64,000 nt of DNA from Otatea glauca (GCA_036346275.1 CM070725.1:43896104-43960103), one strand, 5' to 3'; positions 11,326 to 21,762 are shown, counted from the stretch's first letter. Notes: generated from the sequence alone by a model not told the origin. Numbers and translations are program-made.

Positions 11326-12712
11326 AATCATCTCCAGCTTCAAGGTTTTAATCAAAAATTGATAGAAGATTTAGCAAGGATGAGAATAGAATTCACAATT
11401 GAACCACCAACTCATTTCCTAGCAACCTTGTCAATAAAACCTACTTTGATGGAGAAAATTAAAGTGGAGCAGAATAAGGACAAGTTCGCTACGGAAGAAA
11501 AAGGTAGAATACTCAAAGGAGAACAGTCAGAATTCAGATTAGCAGAGGATGAGTCCCTTTGGTATAAAGACCGAATATGTGTACCAAACCTCTCTGATAT
11601 CAAACAATTGATACTTAGCGAAGCACACTCCACCCCATATACCATACACCCGAGAGGTACAAAAATGTATCATGATGTCAAGGGGACATTCTGGTGGAAT
11701 AATATGAAGAGGAAAATTGCCCAATATGTGGATGAATGTGACACCTGCAAGAGGGTTAAGGCTGAACACCAGCGACCCCCAGGCTTACTGCAACCCCTAC
11801 CAATTCCTCAATGGAAGTGGGATGAAATCCACATGGATTTTATCACAGGCCTACCCAGAACCAACAAGAAAGAAGAAATTATATGGGTTGTGGTAGACCG
11901 ACTCACCAAATCAGCACATTTTATCCCATTACCCCAAGGATGCTCCTGAGAAAAACTAGCAGAAATATACCTCCAAAGAGTGGTAGTCTTGCATGGAACA
12001 CCTTCTAGGATTGTTTCTGACCGAGGCTCAATTTTCACCTCCAAATTTTGGGGGAAGTTGCAAGAAGCACTTGGGACAAAATTAGATTTCAGTACAGCAT
12101 ACCATCCGCAGACCAGTGGTCAAGTTGAGCGAGTTAACTAGATCGTAGAAGACATGCTAAGAGCCCGTGTGTTGGATTTCGGTAATACATAGAGCAAATA
12201 TTTACCATTGGCAGAGTTTGCCTATAATAATAGTTATCAGGCAACCATAGGTATGTCACCCTTTGAAGCCCTTTACGGCAGAAGATGCCAAACCCCGGTA
12301 TGTTGGACAGAAATTGGGGAGAAAAAGCTCCTAGCCCCTGACTTGATTCAAGAAACAGAAGAGAAAATTCGAGTAATTAAAGAAAGGCTAAAAATAGCTC
12401 AGAGCAGACAAAAGAGCTATGCAGACCAAAGACGCCAGGATATAAGTTTTGAAATTGGTGATTCCGTATATCTGAAAGTATCACCAATGAAAGGAATAAA
12501 ACGTTTTGGGATACATGGAAAATTAAGTCCTCGATATATTGGACCTTTTCGGATCCTAAGAAAAAGGGGGCCAGGTGCATACCAATTGGACTTACCAACA
12601 CACCTTCAAGGTGTCCACAATGTGTTTCATGTTTCCCAACTCAGAAAGAGTCTAAGAGAGCCAATGGACAGAGTTACAGAATGCCAACTTCCACTCCAAG
12701 AAAATGTGACTA
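11326..12712 (+). pseudogene. pol: Gypsy integrase, broken by in-frame stops
   Basis: The zinc-binding HHCC region is seen at 11625-11760 (AHSTPYTIHPRGTKMYHDVK, then DECDTCKR). The catalytic core shows the DDE triad: Asp in HMDFITGLP, Asp in VSDRGSIF and Glu in HPQTSGQVERVN. Stops at 11947 (TGA), 12139 (TAG) and 12190 (TAG, where the family has Trp in GNWSKYLPL) interrupt it. The C-terminal SH3-like part follows (GDSVYLKVSPMKGIKRFG, then LSPRYIGPFRIL, then HNVFHVSQLRKS). Similarity to gypsy ends at about 12712 in LPLQENVT, before any chromodomain, where copia sequence begins. Confidence 0.9.
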
Positions 12713-14270
12713 TTAGCAATGCCGAGACAGAGACACCTGAGTATGGTAATTTACTCACTATTCTTTTGGCTAGTCAATCTACCGATTAGTGGATTGATAC
12801 TAGGGCTAATATTTATGTTTGTGCTGATGTATCATTGTTTTCTTCTTACCAAGCTGCTCAGGGTTCCTCCGTGTTGATGGGGAATGGGTCACAAGCTTCT
12901 GTTCTTGGTGTTGGCACAGTAGATATGAAGTTTACTTCGAGAAAGATCGTGCGGCTAAAGAACATGCAACATGTTCCTTCAATCAACAAGAATCTCTTTA
13001 GTGGCTCCCTTGTTTGCAGAGAAGGGTATAAGTTGGTGATTGAGTCGAATAAAGTAGTCATATCAAAGTACAGACTGTTTATTGGTAAAGGTTATGACAA
13101 TGGAAGCTTGTTCCGCTTTTCCCTTGAGAATGTTTGTAATAAATTTATGAATCATATTTGTGACAATGTTATTGGTAGTGAGGCAAGTGTTCGGCACTCA
13201 CGACTCTGTGATCTTAATTTTGGTTTTATGTCTTGGCTTTTTAGTATGAAATTAATTCTGAAATTTTTTATTATCAAAGGTTCTACATGCCGAAATTGTG
13301 TGCAGTCTACGTAACCTTGCAAGCCTCATACATTCAAATATGTGAGATGAATGGTGTGTTGACGAAGAGTGGAAAAAGATAATTCATGACTTTAATTAAT
13401 GATGCGACTAGATTTTGCTATGTGTATCTCTTAAAAACAAAAGATGTGGCTTTAGACTACTTTAAAATCTATAAGGCAGAAGTTGAGAATCAACAAGAAA
13501 GAAAAATCATAAGAGTTAGGTCAGATCGTGTTGGAGAGTATTTCTCCAATGAATTCTCTCAATACTATACAGAGCATGGTATCATCCATGAGAGGACGTC
13601 TCCCTATTAACCCCAATCTAACAGGATTGCCGAAAGAAAGAACCGCACTCGGACTGACTTGGTTAATACCATGTTGGACACTACGGTTTATCTAAGGTAT
13701 GGTGGAGGGAGGCCTTGTTGACCTCGAGTCATGTCCTAAATAAAGTTTCCACTAAGAATAGTGAGGTAACTCTATATGAGGGATGGGAAGGAAGAAAACC
13801 ATCACTATCCTACTTGCGCACTTGGGCGTGCTTGGCGAAAGTCGATGTGTCGATAATAAAGAAGTGCAAACTTGGACCTAAAACTATTGATTATGTCTTT
13901 CTGGAATATGCTAATTGCAGCATTGCCTATAGGTTTCTAGTAGTTAAATCTGAGGTATCCAACATGCACGTCGGTACAATAATGGAGTCTCGAGATATAA
14001 CGTTTTTTGAGAATATATTTTCTATGAAGGACATGCATAGCATTTCGAGTCAGGATTGTGATTCAACTTCTGAACCTGCCATACCAATTGAGCATTTTGA
14101 ACAAACACATAAATAAACTCCTGAGGAGGATGACAGTGATGCTCCCAGAAGGAGCAAGATACAAAGGACCGCAAAATTCTTTGGTGATGATTTCACTGTG
14201 TACCTTGTGGATGATGTTCCCAAGACCTTTTCAGAAGCATATGCATTTCCTGATGCAGACTACTAGAAGT
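12713..14270 (+). pseudogene. pol: Copia gag end, protease, GAG-preintegrase and integrase remnants
   Basis: TAG at 12787-12789 lies where the family has Trp in EWWVDTGA; the protease motif then reads DTRA rather than DTGA, so the catalytic motif is lost. The protease body follows (SVLMGNGSQASVLGVGTVD, QHVPSINKNLFSGSL). The HHCC-type GAG-preintegrase segment (HSRLCDLNFGFMSWL, CRNCVQS) has Asp where His is expected. The integrase core from 13386 shows RFCYVYLLKTKD, RVRSDRVGEYFSNEFS and AERKNRTRTD, providing recognisable catalytic acids, but with stops and shifts at 13314, 13608 and about 13700. Confidence 0.85.
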
Positions 14271-15007
14271 ATGCGATCCGTAGTGAAATGGATTCCATTC
14301 TCGCTAACGGAACTTGAGAAATCATAGATCGTCCTTATGGTTGTAAACCAGTTGGATGCAAGTGGGTATTCAAAAAGATGTTTAGGCCTGATGGTACTAT
14401 TGAGAAGTAAAAGGCTCGGCTTGTGGCCAAGGGTTACATCTAGAAAGAAGGCGATGATTTCTTTGATACTTATTCACCTATTGCTAAGTTGACCACAATA
14501 CATGTACTACTATCCTTGGCCGTCTCTAATGGTCTTCTCGTTCATCAAATGGACGTTAAGACAACTTTCCTTAATGGAGAGTTAGATGAGAAAATCTATA
14601 TGGAATAGCCCGATGGATTTGTAGTAAATGGTCAAGAGAACAAAGTGTGTAAGTTGCTGAAATCTTTGTATGGTCTTAAGCAAGCACCCAACAATGGCAT
14701 GAGAAGTTCGATAGAACTTTAACATCTGAAGGTTTTGCTGTAAACGAAGCTGATAGGTGTGTATACTATCGCTATAGTGGGGGGTGAGGGAGTTATTTTA
14801 TGCTTGTATGTGGATGACATACTTATATTTAGAACAAATCTTGATGTGATTAATGAGGTTAAGATGTTTTTATCCCAAAGCTTTGATATGAAGGATCTGG
14901 GAGAAGCTGATGTAATTATGAACATCAAGCTGATCAAAGGTGGGGATGGGATTACACTTGTGCAATCCCATTATGTGGAAAAGGTCTTAAATCGTTTTGG
15001 CTATATA
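14271..15007 (+). pseudogene. pol: Copia reverse transcriptase, first part
   Basis: RT is readable as KPVGCKWVFKKMFRPDGTIE, ARLVAKGY, DTYSPIAKLTTI, HQMDVKTTFLNGELDE, LYGLKQAP and the catalytic box CLYVDDILIF (YVDD intact, about 14805-14832). At least five in-frame stops are present upstream of this, mostly at positions where the family has Trp or Gln. The frame is cut at 15007 after NRFGY by insertion of a hAT-like element and resumes at 17015 with IDSKPFPTPFDDS. Confidence 0.85.
15000..15007 (+). repeat. Target site duplication GCTATATA, left copy
   Basis: GCTATATA here is repeated exactly at 17007-17014 on the other side of the inserted element. The length of 8 bp is characteristic of hAT transposons. 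Confidence 0.9.
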
Positions 15008-15089
15008 CAAGGTTACAAAAACCGCCGAAATTCGGCGAAATCTCGCCGAAATCTCGGATTCGGACCCAATGAGTTTGCATAGACCGGCG

Positions 15090-16010
15090 GATGTAAAAAT
15101 CCGAAAAAAATTGAAATTACTACTGATATATTTGGATTTTTATTTTTAATGAATTCGGCAAAAACCGCCGAGATTTGAATTTTAAACCGAATTTGAATTT
15201 TTGGCGGATCGGCGGAATTATATCAATAAGTTCTCGGAAGTGATCTTCAATGATAATGTTTGAAAAAGTTTATTTTTAGACTTTTGGCACTTTGCAGAAA
15301 CACTCTCGAATTTTAAAAATTGAGAATGCATTTTCATGCTATGAAAAATTTATGGGAGTATCATAAGATATGTAGGATAATACATAAAATTTATGAAAAT
15401 ATTTTAACATCATTTGTTATGTTTTAAAAATAAAAATCGAAATAGGATAAAAGTCGAGTTCACGCCGGACCACTTGGAAGTAGTCCGGCGTGAACGACCT
15501 TTTGCGCCGGACTACTTCAAGTGGTCGGCGTGAGCAACTATTGCGTCGGATGGAAAAATCCGGAAAAAATTGAAATTACTCTGATAAATTTGAATTTTTA
15601 TTTTTTTGAGATTTCGGCAAAAGCTAGAGATTTGAATTTTAAACAGAATTTGAATTTTTTGGCGGATCGGCGGAATTATATCAATAAGTTCTCGAAGTGA
15701 TCTTCAATGATAATGTTTGAAAAAGTTTATTTTTAGACTTTTTGGCATTTGTGAAACACTCTCGAATTTTAAAAATTGAGAATGCATTTTCATGCTATGA
15801 AAAATTTATAGGAGTATCATAAGATATGTAGGATAATACATAAAATTTATGAAAATATTTTAACATCATTTGTTATGTTTTAAAAATAAAAATCGAAATA
15901 GGATAAAAGTCGGTTCACGTAGGACCACTTGGAAGTAGTCCGGCGTGAACGACCTGCGTGAACGAGGTTTTGCGCCGGATGGAAAAATCCGGAAAAAATT
16001 GAAATTGCTA
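15090..16010 (+). repeat. Tandem duplication inside the hAT-like element (about 430-460 bp, 2.1 copies)
   Basis: Copy 1 starts at 15090 (GATGTAAAAATCCG), copy 2 at 15549 (GATGGAAAAATCCGG) and a partial third at 15978. Long blocks are nearly identical, for example ATTTTAAAAATTGAGAATGC and GATATGTAGGATAATACATA. Each copy ends in a GC-rich inverted repeat. Confidence 0.9.
15458..15495. repeat. GC-rich inverted repeat (hairpin) in the duplication
   Basis: GTTCACGCCGGAC and GTCCGGCGTGAAC face each other across a loop containing CACTTGGAAGTA. A diverged second copy is at about 15913-15950. Confidence 0.8.
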
Positions 16011-17006
16011 AAACTTAGGTAAAAACTTAGGTAAAAAACAGAACATTTAAAACTTTGTTCTAAATGCAACTTAGGTAAAAATCTTAGGTAAAAAACAGAA
16101 CATTTAAAACTTTATTCCAAATGCAACTAGCATGATTTCAAGGTATGATTTTGAGTTATTTCCACACTTAGGATTAAATCAAGATCTTAGGCACTATTCC
16201 CTCTTAAAAATAACTCAACACTCTGTTCTAACCTACTGAGAGGTCTTTTAACCTTGATTAAAAATCTTCAAGACTCTTTGTCGACAACACGGAGGTGGAG
16301 TTTGCACCAGGGGCGCTTTACTACTGTAGGTATGTGATGCAAACATACATTCATTTAATTGTCATATGCAAATATGTGAAGACTTGTTGTGTGTATCAAT
16401 TTTATTACATTCTTAATAATTTTCATGTCAATATACATTAATTGTTTGAATTATGACTCCCAATCTTGAATTTGATCAAAATGTCACAAATTTCTTACTT
16501 CACGCATACCGAATTCCACAATTTTTAAAATTCCTCGAGCTTCAGTAACAACTCAAAATTTTATGGCAATATTATTCACATGTCAGAATCATGCTATTAA
16601 AATTTCAAATATTTATAACATGCTTTGTCTCATTTTTCATTCATTCTAAATTGCGGTGGCGTTTCATTACGACAGTACCAGTGTTTCAATTTTAAAAATT
16701 TACATGATTCAAAAAATCTGAAATTTTATGACAACATTAATAATACGTCAGAACTCTCCACAAAAAATTTCGAAATTTTTCTCCATCTTTTGGACCAATT
16801 TTCAGGCTTGTCCATCTGGTCGAAATTTCACCATTTCTCGCGAGATCTCGCCAATTCTATGAAATTCGAATTTCGGTATAAAAAAACCGGATTCAAATTT
16901 TGAATTTGAATTTCGGACGAATTTCTCCGAAATTACCGAATTTCGCCGAAATTTCGTTTTCCGGGCGTGAACGGTATTTGATCCGAAACCGAAATCCGAA
17001 ACCCTG

Positions 17007-17014
17007 GCTATATA
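17007..17014 (+). repeat. Target site duplication GCTATATA, right copy
   Basis: Exact match to 15000-15007, flanking the hAT-like element. Confidence 0.9.
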
Positions 17015-17691
17015 GACAGTAAACCTTTTCCAACACCTTTTGATGATAGTTTAATACTTCGGAAGAACTAAAGAATTACTAAAGATAAACTGAGATACTT
17101 CAGATTATTGGTTCACTTATGTACTTAGCTAGCGCTACAAGGCCTGACATCTCGTTTGCTGTCAGCAAATTGAGCCGATTTGTCTCTAATCCGGGTGGTG
17201 ATTATTGGCGTGCTCTTGAGAGAGTAATGCGTTATCTAAGAGTTACTATGAGTTATGGAATTCACTATACTAGGTATCCTGGTGTACTTGAGGGATATAG
17301 TGATTCTAACTGGATATCTGATGTTGATGAGCTCAAGGCCACGAGTGGGTATGTATTCATTCTTGGTGGTGCTGCTGTCTCATGGAGGTCTTGTAAACAG
17401 ACCATATTGATGAGGTCAACCATGGAAGCAGAACTCACAACATTGGATACAGCCACTGTTGAAGCAGAATGGATTCATGAGCTCTTGATGGACTTACTGG
17501 TAGTTGAAAAACCGATACCAGCTATCCTTATGAATTGTGATAATCGAACGATTATCGTGAAAGTGAACAATGCAAAGGATAACATGAAGTCCTCAAGGCA
17601 CGTAAAAAGACGGTTGAAATCTGTCAGAAAATTGAGAAACCCTGGAGTGATAGCTTTGGATTATATCCAAACCGCTAAGAATCTGGAATGA
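17015..17691 (+). pseudogene. pol: Copia RT end and RNase H
   Basis: After the insertion the copia protein resumes. From 17119 a 190-residue open frame covers the RT C-terminus (ASATRPDISFAVSKLSRFVS) and RNase H (GYSDSNWISDVDELKATSGY, AAVSWRSCKQTILMRSTMEA, KSSRHVKRRLKSVRK). It ends at TGA 17689 in AKNLE, where the family continues ADPFTKGL; the downstream DNA no longer encodes that tail in frame. Confidence 0.9.
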
Positions 17692-18315
17692 GACCTACCA
17701 AATGGTCTATTACGAAATGTGGTAGATAGTGCATCTAGAAAGATGGGAATGAGATCTACCAAATAGTTAGCCACAATGGTAACTCAAGCTATGTGATAGA
17801 AGATCCTGTGAATTAGTACCTAGGTAATAACAAGCTGTTGGATTAACTGAAGAAGAGTACATTCTACATCCCACTCCGTGAAAGATGCCGTACTCTTAAA
17901 ATCTGTGAGGTAGGTTGACTACGATCTTAATATGTTCTGTTGGTTTTTACATAAACAAAGATACTACCCCATAGAGCATTCTTAAAAGAACACACTTATG
18001 AGTCCGACTATTGGTCACAGTCCGTGAGACATGGGTACTCTCTAAGAAGCTCATGAAGAGGCCAAGGAGTATGACATATACTCTCCACCCGAGGGGTAGA
18101 CCGTCGGCAGTCTAGTATCAGTTAGGGTCTTAAGTGAAACTTGTCTGCGCAAAACTTACAATTCAAGGCATAGTCCATTGTTCAAGTTGTAGATGAATGT
18201 AGCTTGAAGTCCAGGTGCAATTCAAGGCATAGTCCATTGTCACCGAAAGCTGGTATAAAAACAGTACTTTGGAACAGGCAAAAACCTATAGGACCTCTGG
18301 GATCTGGTGGGAGAT
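17692..18315 (+). other. Copia 3' untranslated region with polypurine tract
   Basis: Non-coding sequence between the pol stop and the 3' LTR, including two copies of CAATTCAAGGCATAGTCCATTG near 18165 and 18220. It ends in GGTGGGAGAT (about 18307-18315), a purine-rich tract immediately before the LTR that would prime plus-strand synthesis. Confidence 0.7.
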
Positions 18316-18900
18316 TGTTGGAATTATTTGGGCTAGAGGACCATTAGTTCACAAATAATTCTTGGAAAATCCCAAAGGCCCATTAGGTGGAAGGGAGATG
18401 AAAATAGAATAGTACCACATTGCTAGTGGAGGTGGATGAAGACCAATTTATAAAGGATAGTTCTCTCCACCATGCTAGAGCATTAGAAGAAGAGAACACA
18501 CATGCGCGCTCACTCGCCTCGCCAGGCCATGCGGCGCGTGTACGTGACATGCGCGTGAATGGTGCAGCGAAATCGAGTCTGATGGCTTGCGTAGGCTCAA
18601 TTCTCTTTTACAGTTTTTACAGCGTGGGACTAAGTGGTCAACACGGTTACGTTATGCGAAATTAACTACAAGCATAATCCGTAACCGACTCGTATCGTGT
18701 TCCACGATTTTATCTCTGTTATATGTACGCAGAACAGAGATCAGATCAATCTATCTCTCGAACCTTTTGCCTTCCCTCAGTATTGCGTTGCATCCTTCTT
18801 CTCCGTCCCTTCGCCGGCGTGCACCGACTGTTGGGAGAGCAGGTCTCCGAAACGTCTGTCCTTGAGATCCTGCACAGGGAGAGGGCGGATCACATTGCTT
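18316..18900 (+). repeat. 3' LTR of the copia element, truncated at its right side
   Basis: It begins TGTTGGAATTATTTGGGC directly after the polypurine tract. A TATA-like TTTATAAAGG lies at about 18448. The segment containing CAGGTCTCCGAAACG and CTTGAGATCCTGCACAGG (about 18840-18880) is typical of this grass copia family. After about 18900 the sequence becomes minisatellite and the terminal CA end is not recognisable, so the right edge is approximate. Confidence 0.7.
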
Positions 18901-18924
18901 GTAGTTGAGCTTATGGCGCACAAG

Positions 18925-19420
18925 TTTGAGTTTGATTTGAACAGTTTGTAAACTAGTTGGAACTGGTTGTGAATAGTCAAGACAGTTTGTAAACTGGTTG
19001 TGACTAGTTGTGAATTGGTCGTGAGCAATTTGAGTTGCTGTGAGGAGACCAGGACCAGTGGTTGGGACTTTGGCTGGTCGAAAACCAGTGGTCAGATCTC
19101 GAGTTGTTGGGACTTCGGCTGGTCATAGACCAGTGATCGGACCTCGAGTAATCGGGACTTTGGCTAGTCGTAGACCAGTGGTCGAAACTTAGACCAGTGG
19201 TCGGGGTCTTGACAGTTCGGGGTTTTAAGTAGTCTCGACCACTAAGGAAGTGGTTGTGACCTCTAAGGGAGTGGTCAGGACCTTTGTAAGAGTGTTCTGG
19301 CTATTAGTGGTCAGGACCTTTGTAAGACAGTTCGGGGTTTTAAGTAGTGATCACTCTAAACTGTGACTAGTTTTTGTGATCATATAATTTCTAATCAAAT
19401 GTATTTGGTTATATGTGTTA
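18925..19420. repeat. Degenerate minisatellite with GACCAGTGGTC palindromes
   Basis: Many diverged copies of GACCAGTGGTC joined by GGGACTTTGGCTGGTCG (about 19053-19190), preceded by repeats of GTTTGTAAACTGGTTGTGA (18945-19000) and followed by AGTGGTCAGGACCTTTGTAAG (two copies near 19270 and 19305). No gene is visible. The 19421-19525 interval is A/T-rich and featureless. Confidence 0.75.
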
Positions 19421-19525
19421 TCAATGATGCATTGGAATAATTCTTTTGAAGAAAACCCAAAATTGAATGTGGTTGGAAATTTGACTTGATGATAAAAAAG
19501 GTGATGAATACGTATATATATAGGG

Positions 19526-19786
19526 TGTACCGCCGATGTGCATTGAAGTTAGGGTATAGTTAGAATTCGAAGTATCGCCGATGTGCACTGAATCGGGATA
19601 CAGTTGGTAATAGGAGTATCGCTGATGTGCATTGAAGTCAGGGTACAGTTGGTATTAGGAGTATCGTCGATGTGGATTGAAGTTAGGGTACAATTGGTAT
19701 TAGGAGTATTGCCGATGAGCATTGATGTTAGAGTACAGTTGATTTTAGGAGTATCGCCAATGTGCATTGGAGTTAGGGTACAGTTG
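19526..19786. repeat. 45-bp minisatellite array, left part (about 6 units)
   Basis: The unit is close to GTATCGCCGATGTGCATTGA followed by AGTTAGGGTACAGTTGGTAT and TAGGA, 45 bp or 15 codons, and several consecutive units remain open on both strands. The array is interrupted at 19786 by a Tat-type gypsy element and resumes at 32300 in the same unit register. Confidence 0.9.
19782..19786 (+). repeat. Target site duplication AGTTG, left copy
   Basis: AGTTG before the 5' LTR matches AGTTG at 32300-32304 after the 3' LTR; 5 bp is the usual duplication for plant LTR elements. Because AGTTG is part of the repeat unit, the match could partly reflect the array, but register across the insertion supports it. 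Confidence 0.85.
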
Positions 19787-20859
19787 TGTCGGGGATCGGA
19801 CAGCCAGGCGCGCGTCCCCCTGACACGTGTCCATTCCCCCTCTGTGCCCGGGGGACTGTTCCTAACCCCGGGCAGAGACGTCTTCGATCTACCGGCCCGG
19901 GGCACCGAGCGGACTGTTACCAGTCGGGATCCGACCAAAGGACCCGAGAGGCCACCGGGGACACTCTTCCCCGACCTGGCGAACCTCTCCGAGCTCTTCC
20001 CCGACCTGGCGGACCTCTCCGAGCTCTTCCCCGACCTGGCGGGTCGGGCTCCCGACCTCCGCAGCGGGACGGGGTCCCCCGACTCCGACCAAGCTGAGCT
20101 CCCGACCTCCGCAGCGGGTCGGGATCCCCTGACTCCGATCAAGCCAAGGCAACCCCCGCCAAGGGCCGCGTGTCAAAGCCTCCACGACCAACGACCCGTG
20201 CCCCACGGATGGGGTCAATCGAAGTGACTATACGAGAGCCGGTGGCCACTTCCCAAGATGGTTTAATGGCTGCTGAAGTCATGCTTCCAGACCCATCGAT
20301 CGGTCACGTCTGATGCGAAGACACGCGCTCCCGAGGCGGCACCAAGCGTCATGGGCAGCCGCGTCAACACTCGTCGGGATCACGCGAAGCGGTACGCCGT
20401 TTCCGGTGAAATACCAAACCGCTCGACCAGCGAGACTACCGGCCCGGCGTGGGCGGGGCGACGGCGACGATCGGCGGGGCGAAGGACGAAGCTCTTAGTA
20501 TAGGTCACCTCGCCCTTCCCCAGCTCTCGAGGTAACCTGCCCCTTCCTACCGTATAAAGGGAGGCAGGAACCCCGGAGAAGGGGGATTCTTCTAGTAAAG
20601 CCATGAGCACTCTTGCGCAAGGATCCAATAACTCTCGTTTGTAAACTTTGTACAGCCATCTACACTAAAGGCAATACAACACCACCACACGAATCGAGTA
20701 GGGTCCGGCCGAACCGATATAAACCTTGTGTCCCTGTTTAGTTATGCGAGTTCCCCGCTTAGCGCGCGCCGAGAGGTGCCACTCGGACGAAGCTCTGGGC
20801 CTCGCCCTCATGCGATCCTTCCCCTCTTTCTTTGCGGTCGGCGGTCCCGATCGTCGGCA
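19787..20859 (+). repeat. 5' LTR of the Tat element
   Basis: It begins TGTCGGGG and ends CGTCGGCA, 1,073 bp. U3 is very GC-rich and holds about three copies of a 30-bp unit (CTCTTCCCCGACCTGGCGGA and CCTCTCCGAG) at 19963-20040. TATAAAG at 20553 is the likely promoter. The segment from about 20490 to 20695 is essentially identical in the 3' LTR, whereas U3 differs by many small indels. Confidence 0.92.
20553..20559 (+). promoter_or_regulatory. TATA box of the Tat 5' LTR
   Basis: TATAAAG in a CCTACCGTATAAAGGGAGGC context, conserved identically in the 3' LTR at 31981. Transcription would start about 30 bp downstream. Confidence 0.6.
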
Positions 20860-20860
20860 G

Positions 20861-20876
20861 TGGCGCCACCGTGGGG
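20861..20876 (+). other. Primer binding site (TGGCGCCACCGTGGGG)
   Basis: TGGCGCCA begins one base after the LTR end, the position expected for a tRNA primer site. The second Tat element in this window has the same first eight bases at 54077. I do not assign the tRNA species. Confidence 0.8.
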
Positions 20877-21762
20877 CCCAAGTTTCGTTCATCCAAAGTT
20901 CATCATCTTGGCCAACTCAACACCTCCAGCTCCACTACCAGCATGTCACGAACGGCGAGCTTGGGCTCGGGCCTTGTCCCGAGTGCCAAGGCCCACATCC
21001 ATGCTCTCGCCATCCTTGCGCCCGCTAACGCCATGCCTTCGCGGTCGGCGGACGTGAGGCAACCCTCAGGCGGGCGGCGGTGGCGGAAACCCTCGGGGCG
21101 CATCGGCTCGCCAGTCGCCATCGACCGAGCCATCGCCGCCATTCGGCGAGAAGGCGTGTACGACCGCTCGATCCGGCCGGTTCGGCCCTCCCGTCCGCAC
21201 GAACCTGCCTAAGACGCTGCGATGCCATCGCCCGAGTCATGGTGACCCGCTCGGTGGCTCGGCCCTCTTCCGACGGTCCTGGCGAAGAGCTCAACAAGGC
21301 GGCCGACAGCGTCACACCCGGCGGCAAGCAAGCTCTGCGGGCTCGAGTCTCGCCCGTGGCGGCAGCCGCCTGTCGCATGATCACCGGCGCTTCAGCGGCG
21401 GGATCCCGCCCGGGCTCGCACCCAACGCCATCTTCACCGCCTCCCCGACAGGAAGGGGCGGCGCGTGGGCTCGCCCGTCGCCAGCGGCGTAATAACGATG
21501 CTCGCCCGGACAGCGGTACTTCCAGAAGTCCCTCTCCGGACGTCCAAATTGGGCGATAGAAGATCCGTAACCACTTGCGACGCCACCGCAACGACGCTCC
21601 CATTGACCATCACGGTCGACGCGGGGTGCGCCGCCGGCTCGAGTTCTCCTGTCGGTGGTGGCGACTCGGCGCTAGCGGCGGCGTGAGTGACCTCCGACCT
21701 ACGGTGCGGCGTACTCATGCGATCTCCGTCGGGTACGCTGGCCGGCCCGGTTTAGGCCAGCG
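20877..21762 (+). other. Leader and frame-broken gag N-terminal region of the Tat element
   Basis: Very GC-rich with short overlapping frames on both strands. It probably corresponds to the leader and N-terminal Gag region, but no single frame can be defended because of indels. Confidence 0.4.

Larger units (their letters stand above)
1658..12712 (+). mobile_element. Ty3/gypsy retrotransposon of Tekay/Del (RIRE3/RIRE8-like) type, 3' end lost
   Basis: The order 5' LTR, initiator-Met primer site (6099), extra ORF (6486-7720), gag (8305), protease, RT, RNase H and integrase with a C-terminal SH3-like segment is that of chromovirus-type plant gypsy elements of the Tekay/Del lineage. The pre-gag ORF recalls the orf0 described for rice RIRE3/RIRE8. 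All frames are damaged: frameshifts near 9535, 9830 and 7545 and stops at 6516, 10879, 11326, 11947, 12139 and 12190. The coding sequence stops matching gypsy at about 12712, where copia sequence begins, so no polypurine tract or 3' LTR is present. Left boundary is uncertain; the right end is a recombination or deletion junction. Confidence 0.8.
15008..17006 (+). mobile_element. hAT-like non-autonomous DNA transposon, 1,999 bp, inserted in the copia RT
   Basis: The element starts CAAGGTTAC and ends GAAACCCTG, whose reverse complement is CAGGGTTTC. This gives imperfect terminal inverted repeats of the CAGGG type used by hAT elements, with an exact 8-bp flanking duplication. No transposase frame is present. 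Both ends carry subterminal motifs of CGCCGAAATTCGG or CGAAATCCGAAACC type. The interior has a tandem duplication (15090-16010), palindromic segments, and a short repeat of AACTTAGGTAAAAA (16010-16130). Removing it restores the copia reading from NRFGY to IDSKPF exactly, apart from the duplicated 8 bp. Confidence 0.85.
12713..18900 (+). mobile_element. Ty1/copia retrotransposon, 5' end lost, interrupted by a hAT-like element
   Basis: Sequence starts abruptly inside the end of a copia gag (TPEYGNLL) and continues through protease, GAG-preintegrase, integrase, RT, RNase H, a 3' untranslated region, a polypurine tract and the first part of a 3' LTR. The domain order protease-integrase-RT-RNase H is diagnostic of Ty1/copia. 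A hAT-like element occupies 15008-17006. No 5' LTR or primer site is present, and the 3' LTR fades out near 18900. Many stops replace Trp and Gln codons. Confidence 0.9.

Noticed and set aside
19526..19786. CRISPR-like regular repeats
   Set aside because: The 45-bp units are contiguous with no unique spacers, and the setting is a plant nuclear genome.
19549..20142. Minus-strand open frame crossing the same junction
   Set aside because: Again spans LTR and array; open because of composition and the 45-bp period.
19604..20227. Plus-strand open frame running from the 45-bp array into the Tat 5' LTR
   Set aside because: It crosses the insertion point between two unrelated sequences and so cannot be a natural gene.
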